A stretch of DNA of 48,202 nt, taken from EX4484-217-1 sp964496035 (GTDB lineage: Archaea; Thermoproteota; Thermoprotei_A; EX4484-217-1). Positions 33,245-41,549 of this stretch are shown here, one piece after another (the first letter of the stretch is position 1; each line of letters opens with the position of its first letter). The notes under the pieces are model-generated. The model was not told the origin of the DNA, made no database searches, and saw nothing but the letters and a program-made list of their open reading frames with translations. The stretch is from positions 1 to 48,202 of the forward strand of contig CAZBXI010000006.1 in the NCBI GenBank assembly GCA_964496035.1, in the 5' to 3' direction. A program made the position numbers and the translations under genes.

Positions 33245-33945
33245 ACAGTTACTGTGACTTCATCTCCGTCTTTAAGACCTAACCTTTCTCTAATATTGAA
33301 CGGTGCTATAATCTCCAAGATGTCAAAACCATGACTTGTCCGTTCAGGTAGAACCACGGCAACATCATCCGTTAAATCGTTTATTCTTGCTTTAAACGCT
33401 TTGACTCTACCGTAGGTTCGTATACCGTTGCTAAATCCCTCAATAATTATTCCGGGAGTTTTTAGAAGTCTAGCTTTTTTAACTACGTCTTCAAGGTTTT
33501 TTAGCTTTAAATTTAACGTACCAGGGTATGGTTTAAAACCAAGTTTCTCTCTGAATTGTTTAATGTAGCCGTTCAACATTAAGTAATATCTTCCTTCGCC
33601 TAAACCTGTTGTTACAATTCCTCTAATTACTATGGTTTCAGGGCTTACAGTTTTTAATACTCTTCCCAGTTCTTCATAGTATTTTAGAACTATGCTGAAT
33701 CCTTTTTCAGTTATCTTAACTTCTTCACCTTTAGGTGTAACTTTTCGTGAAATATACCCTCTTTCGGCTATTTTTCTCATTATACGTGATGATGATTGTT
33801 GAGAAAACCCTAGGACGTTAGCTATTTTTCTTGTAGATATGCGAATATATCTATTTACTGCTCCAAACCTTGCTAATACGAGGATTACTAACAGCGCTTC
33901 GAGTTCCTCCTTCATACTTTTCCATTTACTATGTGTAACCATCAT
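33232..33945 (-). CDS. rbkR: Bifunctional riboflavin regulator/CTP-dependent riboflavin kinase (RbkR-like)
   Basis: Residues 1-90 are a winged helix (RISTRKIANVLGFSQQSSSR, then KVTPKGEEVKITEKG). Residues 105-237 are a DUF120 riboflavin kinase with GIVTTGLGEGRYYLML, GFKPYPGTLNLKL, RTYGRVKAFKARI and SHGFDILEIIAPFNIRE. The kinase makes FMN from riboflavin using CTP. This domain order defines RbkR, known in archaea to repress or activate flavin genes. The start overlaps the end of the endonuclease V gene by four bases. It is convergent with ribL, and a probable operator stands before the ribU-like gene at 3.3 kb. Confidence 0.9.
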   Translation of the reverse strand: MMVTHSKWKSMKEELEALLVILVLARFGAVNRYIRISTRKIANVLGFSQQSSSRIMRKIAERGYISRKVTPKGEEVKITEKGFSIVLKYYEELGRVLKTVSPETIVIRGIVTTGLGEGRYYLMLNGYIKQFREKLGFKPYPGTLNLKLKNLEDVVKKARLLKTPGIIIEGFSNGIRTYGRVKAFKARINDLTDDVAVVLPERTSHGFDILEIIAPFNIRERLGLKDGDEVTVTVYLQ

Positions 33946-34586
33946 AACCTTCTACTCTCCATTTTGGAGAAATTATGAGCCAATTGTATAGGTTTAGGTA
34001 ACCTATATTCATTAGTTAATGTTTTTAACACTATTTTCTCAGCAGTTTCTAAGCTTACCCTGTGGCCTGGGCTGACGTATAGAGGACTATAAGCTCTTCT
34101 CTCTACTATTACTGCTGCTAATGTTCCATCTTTTAGCTGCAAGTATTTTTTCGATTTAATAGAAACTATTTTTCCAGTGAGTATTTTCTTTGCAACACCT
34201 ATTGTGGGGATGTTTAAGGTAACACCTAGATGGCATGCTATACCCATTTTTCTCGGATGAGCTAGTCCATGACCATCGACTAATATTACTACATCATTTC
34301 TATTCTTAAAGTCATAGCATAGATACACATAGTATGGTAGTTCACGGTAGGCAAGAAATGTTGGAACATAAGGTACTACTATGTTCTCCTTCACTAAACG
34401 CACTTCGACTACATTTAGGGTTTTATAGTCTAGTATTACGCAACATGCAACAGCTTTTCCACTTTTGTAAGATATATCAAGTCCAGCAATAAATTTAGGA
34501 GGATATGTTATGTCATCTTTTAGTATAACGTATTTAGCAAGCTCCTCCTGTACTATTCTTGCTCTTTTAAAGTCTAAGATACTCAA
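33942..34586 (-). CDS. nfi: Endonuclease V
   Basis: This nuclease cuts DNA (or RNA) beside deaminated adenine (inosine). The 214-residue protein has AGLDISYK with the first catalytic aspartate, YRELPYYVYLCYDF with the glutamate, and ILVDGHGLAHPRKMGIA with the last aspartate. The start is TTG 34586, 9 bases after the proteasome beta gene stop. It is translated between that gene and the riboflavin kinase in one minus-strand operon. Confidence 0.94.
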   Translation of the reverse strand: MSILDFKRARIVQEELAKYVILKDDITYPPKFIAGLDISYKSGKAVACCVILDYKTLNVVEVRLVKENIVVPYVPTFLAYRELPYYVYLCYDFKNRNDVVILVDGHGLAHPRKMGIACHLGVTLNIPTIGVAKKILTGKIVSIKSKKYLQLKDGTLAAVIVERRAYSPLYVSPGHRVSLETAEKIVLKTLTNEYRLPKPIQLAHNFSKMESRRL

Positions 34587-34595
34587 GATTGAACC

Positions 34596-35195
34596 CTAAG
34601 CTATTGGTTTAAACTCCTCATATATACCCTTCTCAGTTATTGACATGATATCTATGCCGTCTCCTGACGTTGCGTCTCTTTCTATAGCTGCCTTTATTGC
34701 ACTATAGGCTAACTTCCTTGCTTCTTCAACGCCTATTTTATCCTTATATGTGCTTTCGATTATCCCTATAGCTATTGGCGCCCCCGTCCCTATAGCTGCG
34801 TAGTCATCCTCTATAACCGAACCTAGAGGATCAAGAATAAATAGATGGAAACCCTCATTATCTACTCCGCCGACAAGAGTCTCAGAGAGATATGGCATGT
34901 ATTTTTGACTGTAAAGTATTATTGAGAGAATTTTTGCAACTGATTTAACATTCATAGATTTATTCATTGTTAGTTCATAGAACTTAACTTCTGCTTCTAA
35001 AAATCTAGCTAGAGCCTGCATATCAGCAAACAGTCCAGCAAAGGCTACCGCTAATTTATCTGTTATTTTGAAGACCTTTTTAATACGTTTACTTAGGATA
35101 TATCCTCCGTAGGACATCCTCCTTTCTGAAGCTAAGACTACACCATTACTGCACTTTATACCTACGGTTGTAGCTCCAAAGTACCCTCTAGACAT
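34596..35195 (-). CDS. psmB: Proteasome beta subunit, probably non-catalytic
   Basis: A 20S proteasome beta-type subunit with a short propeptide, MSRGYFG. Where active subunits have G-TTTVG, this one has G-ATTVG, so the mature residue 1 would be alanine rather than the catalytic threonine. The other residues are kept (Glu17 in ASERRMS and Lys33 in KKVFKI by the usual numbering). It probably assembles with the catalytic paralog at 43.96 kb. Of the candidate starts, ATG 35195 fits a GAGGTG 9 bases upstream; ATG 35201 is too close. The gene heads an operon with the nfi and riboflavin kinase genes. Confidence 0.93.
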   Translation of the reverse strand: MSRGYFGATTVGIKCSNGVVLASERRMSYGGYILSKRIKKVFKITDKLAVAFAGLFADMQALARFLEAEVKFYELTMNKSMNVKSVAKILSIILYSQKYMPYLSETLVGGVDNEGFHLFILDPLGSVIEDDYAAIGTGAPIAIGIIESTYKDKIGVEEARKLAYSAIKAAIERDATSGDGIDIMSITEKGIYEEFKPIA

Positions 35196-35331
35196 ATACA
35201 TCGACACCTCTTCTAAACCGAATCACGTACTTAGAAGTATTTATAATTTAGCTAGAATAGTTTTGGTAAACTCTCCGGGAACGAAGATTAGTTCCGGTTT
35301 ACTTTTTAAACCCCCAGCTTCTTGTACACTC

Positions 35332-36033
35332 ATGATGATGATTATGATTAAGTGCCCGGACTGTGGTTGTCAAGAAGTAGTTTGGTGCTTTACCGAAGGA
35401 TCTATTGTATGTTCTAACTGTGGAATGGTTCTTGACAGAATATATGACTATAGTGTTCCACGTAATTATTATAATTTGGAAAATGAAAAAAGCTTCGCAT
35501 TTAATGGGCTAACAAAATACTATGAAAATAAGGTTAAAAGAATTAATCAAAGCTACCGTAACTATGAAAAGCTAATCAGAAGATATTCGAACCTCAGGCC
35601 AGGCCTAAAAATAAAGGAGGAAGCAATACTTTCAGCATATAATGGTCAGAAGGTAAAAATGGTAAAGATTATAGTGAATGAAAAAACAGAAGAAATTAAG
35701 AAGGAAATACTTAGTGAAAACAAGGTATACGAGATAGTTCTCAAGGAATTTGCAAAATATCCCAGAATAGCTTCTAGAACAGATAGAGTAAAATTGGCTC
35801 TCGCTGTTATAGCATATTCCGAAGTGAGCAAGGGTATAAGACCTAGCTTTACAGGTATAGCCAAGAAATTTGGCATAAGCATTGTAAATCTGAGGAAAGC
35901 TTATAGCATTATGAAGAAATATAAGGATTTATATAGAAACCTCAACCACATTATCAGAGAAAGTGTGAAAGTGCATGAAAAAGTCTGCTATCAGAGAAAC
36001 AATAAACAGGCTGCTTTGGGATCCGCGTTATAA
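35332..36033 (+). CDS. TFIIB-like zinc-ribbon protein with one cyclin-like domain
   Basis: The N-terminus has a TFIIB-type zinc ribbon, CPDCG and CSNCGMVLD. A charged linker is followed by a helical region with RVKLALAVIAYSEVSKGIRP and the HTH-like FTGIAKKFGISIVNLRKA. Only one cyclin-like repeat is recognisable, so it is not the standard TFB. ATG 35332 is chosen: a TATA-like TTTTTAAAC near 35302-35310 predicts initiation close to it, so the message would be nearly leaderless; an upstream GTG/TTG frame to 35263 lacks support. It is divergent from the proteasome gene. It may be a transcription-factor paralog or a zinc-ribbon DNA-binding protein. Confidence 0.75.
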   Translation: MMMIMIKCPDCGCQEVVWCFTEGSIVCSNCGMVLDRIYDYSVPRNYYNLENEKSFAFNGLTKYYENKVKRINQSYRNYEKLIRRYSNLRPGLKIKEEAILSAYNGQKVKMVKIIVNEKTEEIKKEILSENKVYEIVLKEFAKYPRIASRTDRVKLALAVIAYSEVSKGIRPSFTGIAKKFGISIVNLRKAYSIMKKYKDLYRNLNHIIRESVKVHEKVCYQRNNKQAALGSAL

Positions 36034-36235
36034 GGGTAGTAGAAGTCACGTTATAGAGATAAAACATAGAATAGGAAATAAAGAAATTATCAAAAGAATA
36101 ATTATAAGAGATGTAGTATCTGTGAAGGCATGGTGCATTGTCATTAAACAACAGGGCGAAGAAAGAATTATACCTTTTCACAGAATAGTTAGAATAGTTA
36201 GCAGCAATGGGGAAATCTTATGGTCTAAGTCCTAA
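35975..36235 (+). CDS. DUF504 / UPF0248 family protein
   Basis: An 86-residue protein whose LLWDPRYKGSRSHVIEIKHR and IIPFHRIVRI segments match the UPF0248 (DUF504) family of small archaeal proteins. It overlaps the previous gene by 59 bases in another frame, and the last 18 bases overlap rtcA on the opposite strand. Function is unknown; relatives often lie beside RNA-processing genes. Confidence 0.75.
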   Translation: MKKSAIRETINRLLWDPRYKGSRSHVIEIKHRIGNKEIIKRIIIRDVVSVKAWCIVIKQQGEERIIPFHRIVRIVSSNGEILWSKS

Positions 36236-37276
36236 ACCTTTTACCGTTAACTTAAAAGGTTTCCCTAAACTACCTTCCAGCTTAATATTAACTCTGGCAA
36301 GTTTTTTAACAACCTCAATATTAGTTATTGTATGCATAGTTAACTCTGAAGCAGAAATTTCAGATACCCCATCAGCCATAGCCAGAAACGGTATAATCAT
36401 GTCGCCCATGTGCTTATCATAGCATGTTCCGGCACTTAAAGTTTTTAAGAGTTTTTCAGCTGCTTCTCTACCAACAACTTCCGCTGGTTTCCCTTTAGCA
36501 CCTAAAGCATCTGCACCTATGACGCTATGCTCCGTTAAGGCCCATAAGACTATGCCACTACCAGGTCCTAAATGAGGATCTTTACCATGCTCGTAATATT
36601 CTAAGTGTATATTTACGTCACGATACCCGTGTTTTTCTAGAACCTGCTTGGCAGCTTTTGCTTGCCGCTCAGCTACATGTTTAGGTAGTTTTACAGCATG
36701 AGAAATACCTTCTATTACTAATACTCTTCCTCTGTTTATACATGTTATAGGATTCAGTTTCTTAACAGGCCTTGTACATACCTCCACTATGCCTCCTCCT
36801 TTGGGATAGTGACCTCTCCTTAAAACCTTTATTTCCACGTGTGCGCCCATTTTTCCAAGTATTGGCACTAAAACGTTCTTAATGTAGTCTATAGGCGGAC
36901 TCCAAGAGACATCAGTGCCTCCTCTAATTCTCAACCTAACTTCCCCTGGAGCAAAGAGCATAACAGGTAATGAGGCTTGAAGAACTAATGATATACTTCC
37001 CGCTGTTCCAATGTTGAACTCGAAAGAACCGCATCTTCTCTCTTTGGGTATGAATTCAAGCACCATAGAACCCTTGTACAAACCCTTCACGCTAGCATTA
37101 GTTAATGTAGTTAGTACTTTAACCGCGGTTATATGCTGCATTTGTAAACCAGGATTACGTCTCTTGGCCCTTATATTAATTATTCTAACTGGTTTTAAAA
37201 GAAGTGATGAGAGAGCAATAGTTGTTCTTAGTATTTGTCCTCCTCCTTCACCGAAACTTCCATCAATAATGAGCAT
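36218..37276 (-). CDS. rtcA: RNA 3'-terminal phosphate cyclase
   Basis: RtcA turns RNA 3'-phosphates into 2',3'-cyclic phosphates using ATP. The 352-residue protein has the start motif DGSFGEGGGQILRTTIALS, the central RGHYPKGGG and the signature GPGSGIVLWA. The adenylated histidine is in YDKHMGDMIIPFLA. It follows NMN adenylyltransferase by 3 bases. Together with RtcB in this window it completes a 3'-end processing and ligation pair. Confidence 0.96.
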   Translation of the reverse strand: MLIIDGSFGEGGGQILRTTIALSSLLLKPVRIINIRAKRRNPGLQMQHITAVKVLTTLTNASVKGLYKGSMVLEFIPKERRCGSFEFNIGTAGSISLVLQASLPVMLFAPGEVRLRIRGGTDVSWSPPIDYIKNVLVPILGKMGAHVEIKVLRRGHYPKGGGIVEVCTRPVKKLNPITCINRGRVLVIEGISHAVKLPKHVAERQAKAAKQVLEKHGYRDVNIHLEYYEHGKDPHLGPGSGIVLWALTEHSVIGADALGAKGKPAEVVGREAAEKLLKTLSAGTCYDKHMGDMIIPFLAMADGVSEISASELTMHTITNIEVVKKLARVNIKLEGSLGKPFKLTVKGLGLRP

Positions 37277-37279
37277 TAT

Positions 37280-37804
37280 TTAAACAACCTCATCAGTTTG
37301 CGCTATTTCTTTTAATCTTTCAACCCCACCTATTTCTTTTATGAAAGATGCTACAGATTTAGGGACAAGCTTCTCCCAAGGACCGTTTGATAACATAAGT
37401 TCACGTATACGCTTACCACTAAATCTGCTTCTATCATATAGGGGAATTCTTTTTGTCTCATAGCCTGCCTCTTCAAACAGTCTAATTACCAACGGGTTAT
37501 TAGAGTAAGCTATATGGAATGGTGGTACGAGCATAGAGACGTATCTAACCCAAACATAGTTCATTTCAATATCAGGTATGGGAACGATGTAGACTCTGCA
37601 TAAGTCAATGTTGTGTTCTAAGAGGGCAAGTCTAAGCATGAGAAGTCTTTCTCCAGCAGTAAATGGATTATCCAAGGTATGACTTATCTGTGCACTACCG
37701 ACACCTATGATTAGCTCATCAACTTCTTCAAGAACTTTAGATATGGCATATATGTGTCCTAAATGAGGTGGCTGAAAACGACCTATGTATATTCCTCTCC
37801 GCAT
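37280..37804 (-). CDS. nadM: NMN adenylyltransferase (archaeal type)
   Basis: This enzyme joins NMN (or NaMN) and ATP to NAD (or NaAD). The protein (174 residues from ATG 37804) has GRFQPPHLGHIYAI with the GxxxPxHxGH motif, and SRFSGKRIREL, the ISxTxxR-like nucleotide motif. ATG 37804 has GGTGAT 7 bases upstream, whereas TTG 37822 has none. It lies 14 bases downstream of the SAM hydrolase gene and 3 bases before rtcA, so it sits in one operon with both. NadE at 1.7 kb completes the pathway. Confidence 0.95.
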   Translation of the reverse strand: MRRGIYIGRFQPPHLGHIYAISKVLEEVDELIIGVGSAQISHTLDNPFTAGERLLMLRLALLEHNIDLCRVYIVPIPDIEMNYVWVRYVSMLVPPFHIAYSNNPLVIRLFEEAGYETKRIPLYDRSRFSGKRIRELMLSNGPWEKLVPKSVASFIKEIGGVERLKEIAQTDEVV

Positions 37805-37818
37805 AACTTTAATCACCT

Positions 37819-38631
37819 TCAACTAAGCTTCTCTATAGTTACTTTATCCCCATATTTTAAATTATATTTCCTTCTAGCGGAACCCTTATTTACAGCTAAT
37901 TCGAGGAAACCGAAACTATTAGTTACAAGCAATGTTTCGCCCTCTTCAACTTCACTATATGCGCGTAGAAACCTTATTATTAATGATGCTTTGTCATGTA
38001 TATTCACCCGTACTCTTATACCGTATTTTAGCCACGGCACTTCATCAGCTGGAATATTTGTTGATGCATTGCCGAACCCGTCGAAGTATACAAAATAGCC
38101 TTCAACCTTATTTTTACTTATTTTGGACCTAGCCCACGAAGGTTTTACAATGCTATTAAGATCTATTTTTCTTCCTAAAATCTCAGGTGGTGTACCAAGG
38201 GTTAAGTAGGCTGCTACTGGTGCAAAAATGTCTCTACCATGAAAAGTTGAAGACAACGGTTTCAAGAAGAAATTCTTGTTAAGTATTTCGTATAAGTTCT
38301 TAATACCGTCCTTAATGGCTGCTGGTACTAAAACGCCATTATCGGGCCCTATGAACGTAAAATTCTTAGTCTGAATAATAAGGGCCCTCCTTGAAGAACC
38401 AACACCCGGATCTACTACTACGACAAACACTGTACCTCTTGGAAAGTATTTGAGAGATGCTGCGAGAATGAAAGATGCTTCAGCTATATTAAACTTCTCG
38501 ACTTCATGCGAAATATCGATTACTTCAACACTAGGATTTATGTTTAAGATAACAGCTTTCATTATTGCTACATAGGGATCCTTTAGGCCAAAATCCGTAA
38601 GCAAGCCTATTATCCTTCGTAACCTCCTCAT
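37819..38631 (-). CDS. SAM hydrolase / SAM hydroxide adenosyltransferase (DUF62)
   Basis: A 270-residue protein of the DUF62 family that hydrolyses S-adenosylmethionine to adenosine and methionine. LLTDFGLKDPYVAIMK near the N-terminus, VVVVDPGVGSSRRALI near residue 75, FIGPDNGVLVPAA near 93 and FHGRDIFAPVAAYL near 127 are the conserved nucleoside-binding segments. The ATG follows GGTTGA by 5 bases. It is the first gene of the operon with nadM and rtcA. The physiological reason for SAM breakdown in archaea is not settled. Confidence 0.92.
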   Translation of the reverse strand: MRRLRRIIGLLTDFGLKDPYVAIMKAVILNINPSVEVIDISHEVEKFNIAEASFILAASLKYFPRGTVFVVVVDPGVGSSRRALIIQTKNFTFIGPDNGVLVPAAIKDGIKNLYEILNKNFFLKPLSSTFHGRDIFAPVAAYLTLGTPPEILGRKIDLNSIVKPSWARSKISKNKVEGYFVYFDGFGNASTNIPADEVPWLKYGIRVRVNIHDKASLIIRFLRAYSEVEEGETLLVTNSFGFLELAVNKGSARRKYNLKYGDKVTIEKLS

Positions 38632-38675
38632 TATTAATCAACCTTTATTATAGGTTTTCCGCCTAAAAATTAAAT

Positions 38676-39362
38676 GTGTCAGAGGTGCTTAAAGCTATAG
38701 CTATCGCCGATATTCATGGATCCGTAGCCTACATGGAGCAATTGGTTAACTATGTAAAATTACATAATGTACACTATATTTTAATAGCAGGTGACCTTGC
38801 AGCAGATAGAGATAAAACAACATTTAATAGAGTAATTAAGGGATTAGGCCTTAGCATCAATACCAAAATAATCTATGTTAGAGGAGAATCGGATCCTCTA
38901 ACAGAATATACTAAAAACAACATATTGAACGTAGAGAAAAGGCAATATGTAATAAATGAAATCACCATTGCTGGTATTCCTCCATTCTTAGATTGCGAAT
39001 TAAAACTACCTGTAGAAAGTAAGATTAAAACTTATCTTACACGTCTAATGCATTCAAGCAAAATATCACGTGAAAAGTACATAATATTAACCCACATACC
39101 ACCATATGGTTTAATCGTTGATAAGCACCCATTAAAAGGTAACATGGGCAGCATAGAACTAAGAGATTTCATCAAGAAAATAAAACCCTACGTAGTAATT
39201 TGCGGGCACGTACATTCAGGTATAGGAGTAGATAATATACAAAATACATTGGTGCTAAATCCAGGACCTTTTAGAAGAGGCTATTTTGCAGAATTATTAA
39301 TATACTCTAAGGAGGGAATTATCGTAAAATTTAATAGATTTACTTTGCCCTTTGAGATTTAA
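38676..39362 (+). CDS. Calcineurin-like metallophosphoesterase
   Basis: A 228-residue phosphoesterase with metal ligands in AIADIHG (residues 8-14), LIAGDLAADR, VRGESDP, THIPPYG and CGHVHSG. All five blocks are present. The start is GTG 38676; a TATA-like element near 38645 predicts a very short leader, and a downstream in-frame GTG is an alternative. It is convergent with the CYTH protein gene and overlaps it by 23 bases. The substrate is unknown; cyclic nucleotide or phosphoprotein substrates are common in the family. Confidence 0.9.
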   Translation: MSEVLKAIAIADIHGSVAYMEQLVNYVKLHNVHYILIAGDLAADRDKTTFNRVIKGLGLSINTKIIYVRGESDPLTEYTKNNILNVEKRQYVINEITIAGIPPFLDCELKLPVESKIKTYLTRLMHSSKISREKYIILTHIPPYGLIVDKHPLKGNMGSIELRDFIKKIKPYVVICGHVHSGIGVDNIQNTLVLNPGPFRRGYFAELLIYSKEGIIVKFNRFTLPFEI

Positions 39363-39876
39363 GCTTCAAATACATTTCTAAATATGTTCTTTCTTCAACA
39401 CCTTCACATATCTTCATCTTTTTGAGAGCATCTATAAATTTAAGTATTAGGTTCTCATCATCACATTCAATTTCCACAAAATATCCTAGTTCTTTAACTT
39501 CATCCATAAATATCCGTAAATTATTTAACGTATACTCCTTCCTATATTTGACAATTTTAGCTAATGGGTTAAAGCCCAGTTTCAAAAGTATGTTCCTTAC
39601 AGCATTATAGTCGCTCACTTTTACAGAGATTTCCTCCCTAATCTTAGGTATCCGAGAAATCCTTGAACATTTGTAGGTTAATATTGCTTCCTCGGCTTGA
39701 ATTCTTATTCTCAATGCCTCATCAGTTTTCTTGAAATCCCTACATGGGTGGGAAAAGTATTCGTCAACAACCACATACTCCTTTTGAAGGACACCACCCT
39801 TATTTACTACATACTTCTCTAATACGTTAAGCTTATTCTTATCATTAATCCTTATTTTAATTTCCTTCTCGATCAC
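39340..39876 (-). CDS. CYTH-domain protein (class IV adenylate cyclase / CyaB-like)
   Basis: A 178-residue triphosphate-tunnel enzyme. The N-terminal ExExK motif is present as IEKEIKIR, and basic and acidic strands follow: EALRIRIQ, LTYKCSRISRIPKIREEIS, IVKYRKEYTL, IFMDEVKELGYFVEIE. Family members act on triphosphates, either forming cAMP or hydrolysing inorganic or thiamine triphosphate. The sequence does not decide which. The start is GTG. It overlaps the 3' end of the phosphoesterase gene. Confidence 0.9.
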   Translation of the reverse strand: MIEKEIKIRINDKNKLNVLEKYVVNKGGVLQKEYVVVDEYFSHPCRDFKKTDEALRIRIQAEEAILTYKCSRISRIPKIREEISVKVSDYNAVRNILLKLGFNPLAKIVKYRKEYTLNNLRIFMDEVKELGYFVEIECDDENLILKFIDALKKMKICEGVEERTYLEMYLKLKSQRAK

Positions 39877-39918
39877 ACTTAATTACCTTTTAGCAGTATT
39901 GTTACACTGAGGAATACT

Positions 39919-40926
39919 ATGATTAATCCCTTTAAAACGTTTAACATGGATTTAAACTATGCGAAACCTTCTACGTTAGCGTTAGAGCTAGCTAAAAAAT
40001 ACGACTTCCCACCATATCTTATTGAAAGATATATTAAAATGCTAGGCTATAGTGAAGCAGAAATGTTCCTAAACACTATTGGTAAGGGTTTAAGGAAAGC
40101 AATAAGATGTAATAGGCTTAAAATAAGCTGTAAACATTTAAAACAAAGATTAGAAAGAAAGAACATAATACTTAAGAAAATAGATTTCTTAGACTATGGT
40201 TTCTGGGTTATTAGAGGAGAGGATAAAATAGGACATACCCTAGAATACCTCTACGGATTCTACTACATACAGAATCCAGCATCTATGCTTCCCCCACTAA
40301 TCTTAGCACCTACACCCGAAGACGTAGTACTTGATATGTGTGCTGCTCCTGGTGGTAAAACAACTCACCTAGCAGAAATAATGAAAAACAAAGGAATAAT
40401 TGTCGCCACTGATATAAGCAGGGAGAAAATGAAAGCATTAAGATCTCACTTGTCAAGAATGGGTGTTGAAAACGTCATAGCTATCAGAATGGATGTGCGA
40501 GAAATAAGAAGGCTTAGAAACACGTTTACTAAAGTTCTTTTAGATGCTCCTTGTAGTGGCGAAGGACTTATCCCTATAGATCCAGAAAGCATAAGAAAGA
40601 GAAGAGTAGAAGACCTCTATATTATGGCGTCTAAGCAAGTAGAACTCCTCAAAATAGCATACGAAGTAGTAAGAGAAGACGGAGAAATAGTTTACTCTAC
40701 ATGCTCTATTGCTCCTGAGGAAAACGAATTCGTGTTAAATGAAATACTCAATACTCTTGAAGACAGAATACTAATAGAGGACCCCGGAATAAACGTAGGA
40801 GTACCTGGTTTCGCAGAAGTTTTTAACATTAAATTACGTTCTGACCTAAGAAAGTGCATAAGACTTTACCCCCATAAGCATGGTACAGAAGGTTTCTTCA
40901 TATGCAAACTTAAGAAAATAGGGTAG
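39919..40926 (+). CDS. RNA m5C methyltransferase (NSUN/RsmB/Trm4 family)
   Basis: A SAM-dependent RNA cytosine-5 methyltransferase of 335 residues. The SAM motif is DMCAAPGGKTTHLAEI, and the catalytic cysteines lie in LLDAPCSGEGL and YSTCSIAPEENEFVL. An N-terminal RNA-binding region (residues 1-90) resembles archaeal aNSUN proteins. The RNA target, tRNA or rRNA, cannot be told. It is followed 7 bases later by the NIP7-like gene, so both are likely in RNA maturation. Confidence 0.93.
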   Translation: MINPFKTFNMDLNYAKPSTLALELAKKYDFPPYLIERYIKMLGYSEAEMFLNTIGKGLRKAIRCNRLKISCKHLKQRLERKNIILKKIDFLDYGFWVIRGEDKIGHTLEYLYGFYYIQNPASMLPPLILAPTPEDVVLDMCAAPGGKTTHLAEIMKNKGIIVATDISREKMKALRSHLSRMGVENVIAIRMDVREIRRLRNTFTKVLLDAPCSGEGLIPIDPESIRKRRVEDLYIMASKQVELLKIAYEVVREDGEIVYSTCSIAPEENEFVLNEILNTLEDRILIEDPGINVGVPGFAEVFNIKLRSDLRKCIRLYPHKHGTEGFFICKLKKIG

Positions 40927-40933
40927 GTAAACC

Positions 40934-41485
40934 ATGGACTCTATAGTGTTCGCCCCCATGCCCAGTAAAATGCAAGACAAAGTATTCGCAACATTGGTTC
41001 AAATGTTTGGACGCAGGAATGTAAGGTTGTTCTTTAAGAATAGAAAGCTACTAATAACCAAAGGCGGTCCTAGGCATGAAGTATTCGCGGTAACTAATGA
41101 GCAATTTAATTTCATATTTAATAAAATAAAAGCAGTACTTGGAAGAGAACCTTACTGTGCTGGAGTATTTGTAGGCATATATGGTAAGAAGTTTAAACCA
41201 AGCTTGGACATCTGCGAAAAACTTTTCAAAATAGCTAAGAGGAATGCAATAATGATAAATGAACAGGCAGCTATTCTCTTCAGCTATGGTAGAGACGTAA
41301 TGTTAAAAAGCATAACCAAAGTGTATGAACCTTTACATGAAGTAGTAGTTGTCGTAGATCCTCAGGAAAATGTTGTTGGACTTTGCAAGCTAATTGTGAA
41401 AAACCTTAACAAAACGCTCTGTAATGAATGCATAGTATGTGAAAACATCATAGATAAAGGTTGGTACCTAAGAAAAGGTCATTAA
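40934..41485 (+). CDS. NIP7-like protein (pre-PUA / PUA domains)
   Basis: A 183-residue protein matching the NIP7/UPF0113 family: an N-terminal pre-PUA domain and a C-terminal PUA domain with NEQAAILFSYGRDVMLKSI and VVVVDPQENVVGLCKL. Eukaryotic NIP7 acts in pre-rRNA processing of the large subunit; an RNA-binding role here is inferred. The C-terminus holds two Cys-x-x-Cys-like pairs (CNECIVC). It is co-transcribed with the m5C methyltransferase gene. Confidence 0.8.
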   Translation: MDSIVFAPMPSKMQDKVFATLVQMFGRRNVRLFFKNRKLLITKGGPRHEVFAVTNEQFNFIFNKIKAVLGREPYCAGVFVGIYGKKFKPSLDICEKLFKIAKRNAIMINEQAAILFSYGRDVMLKSITKVYEPLHEVVVVVDPQENVVGLCKLIVKNLNKTLCNECIVCENIIDKGWYLRKGH

Positions 41486-41549
41486 AACTTAAATTCCAAA
41501 AGAGAAATAGGGCAATAACTGAACATAGAAAGCCTTGGAAGGTGAGTAC

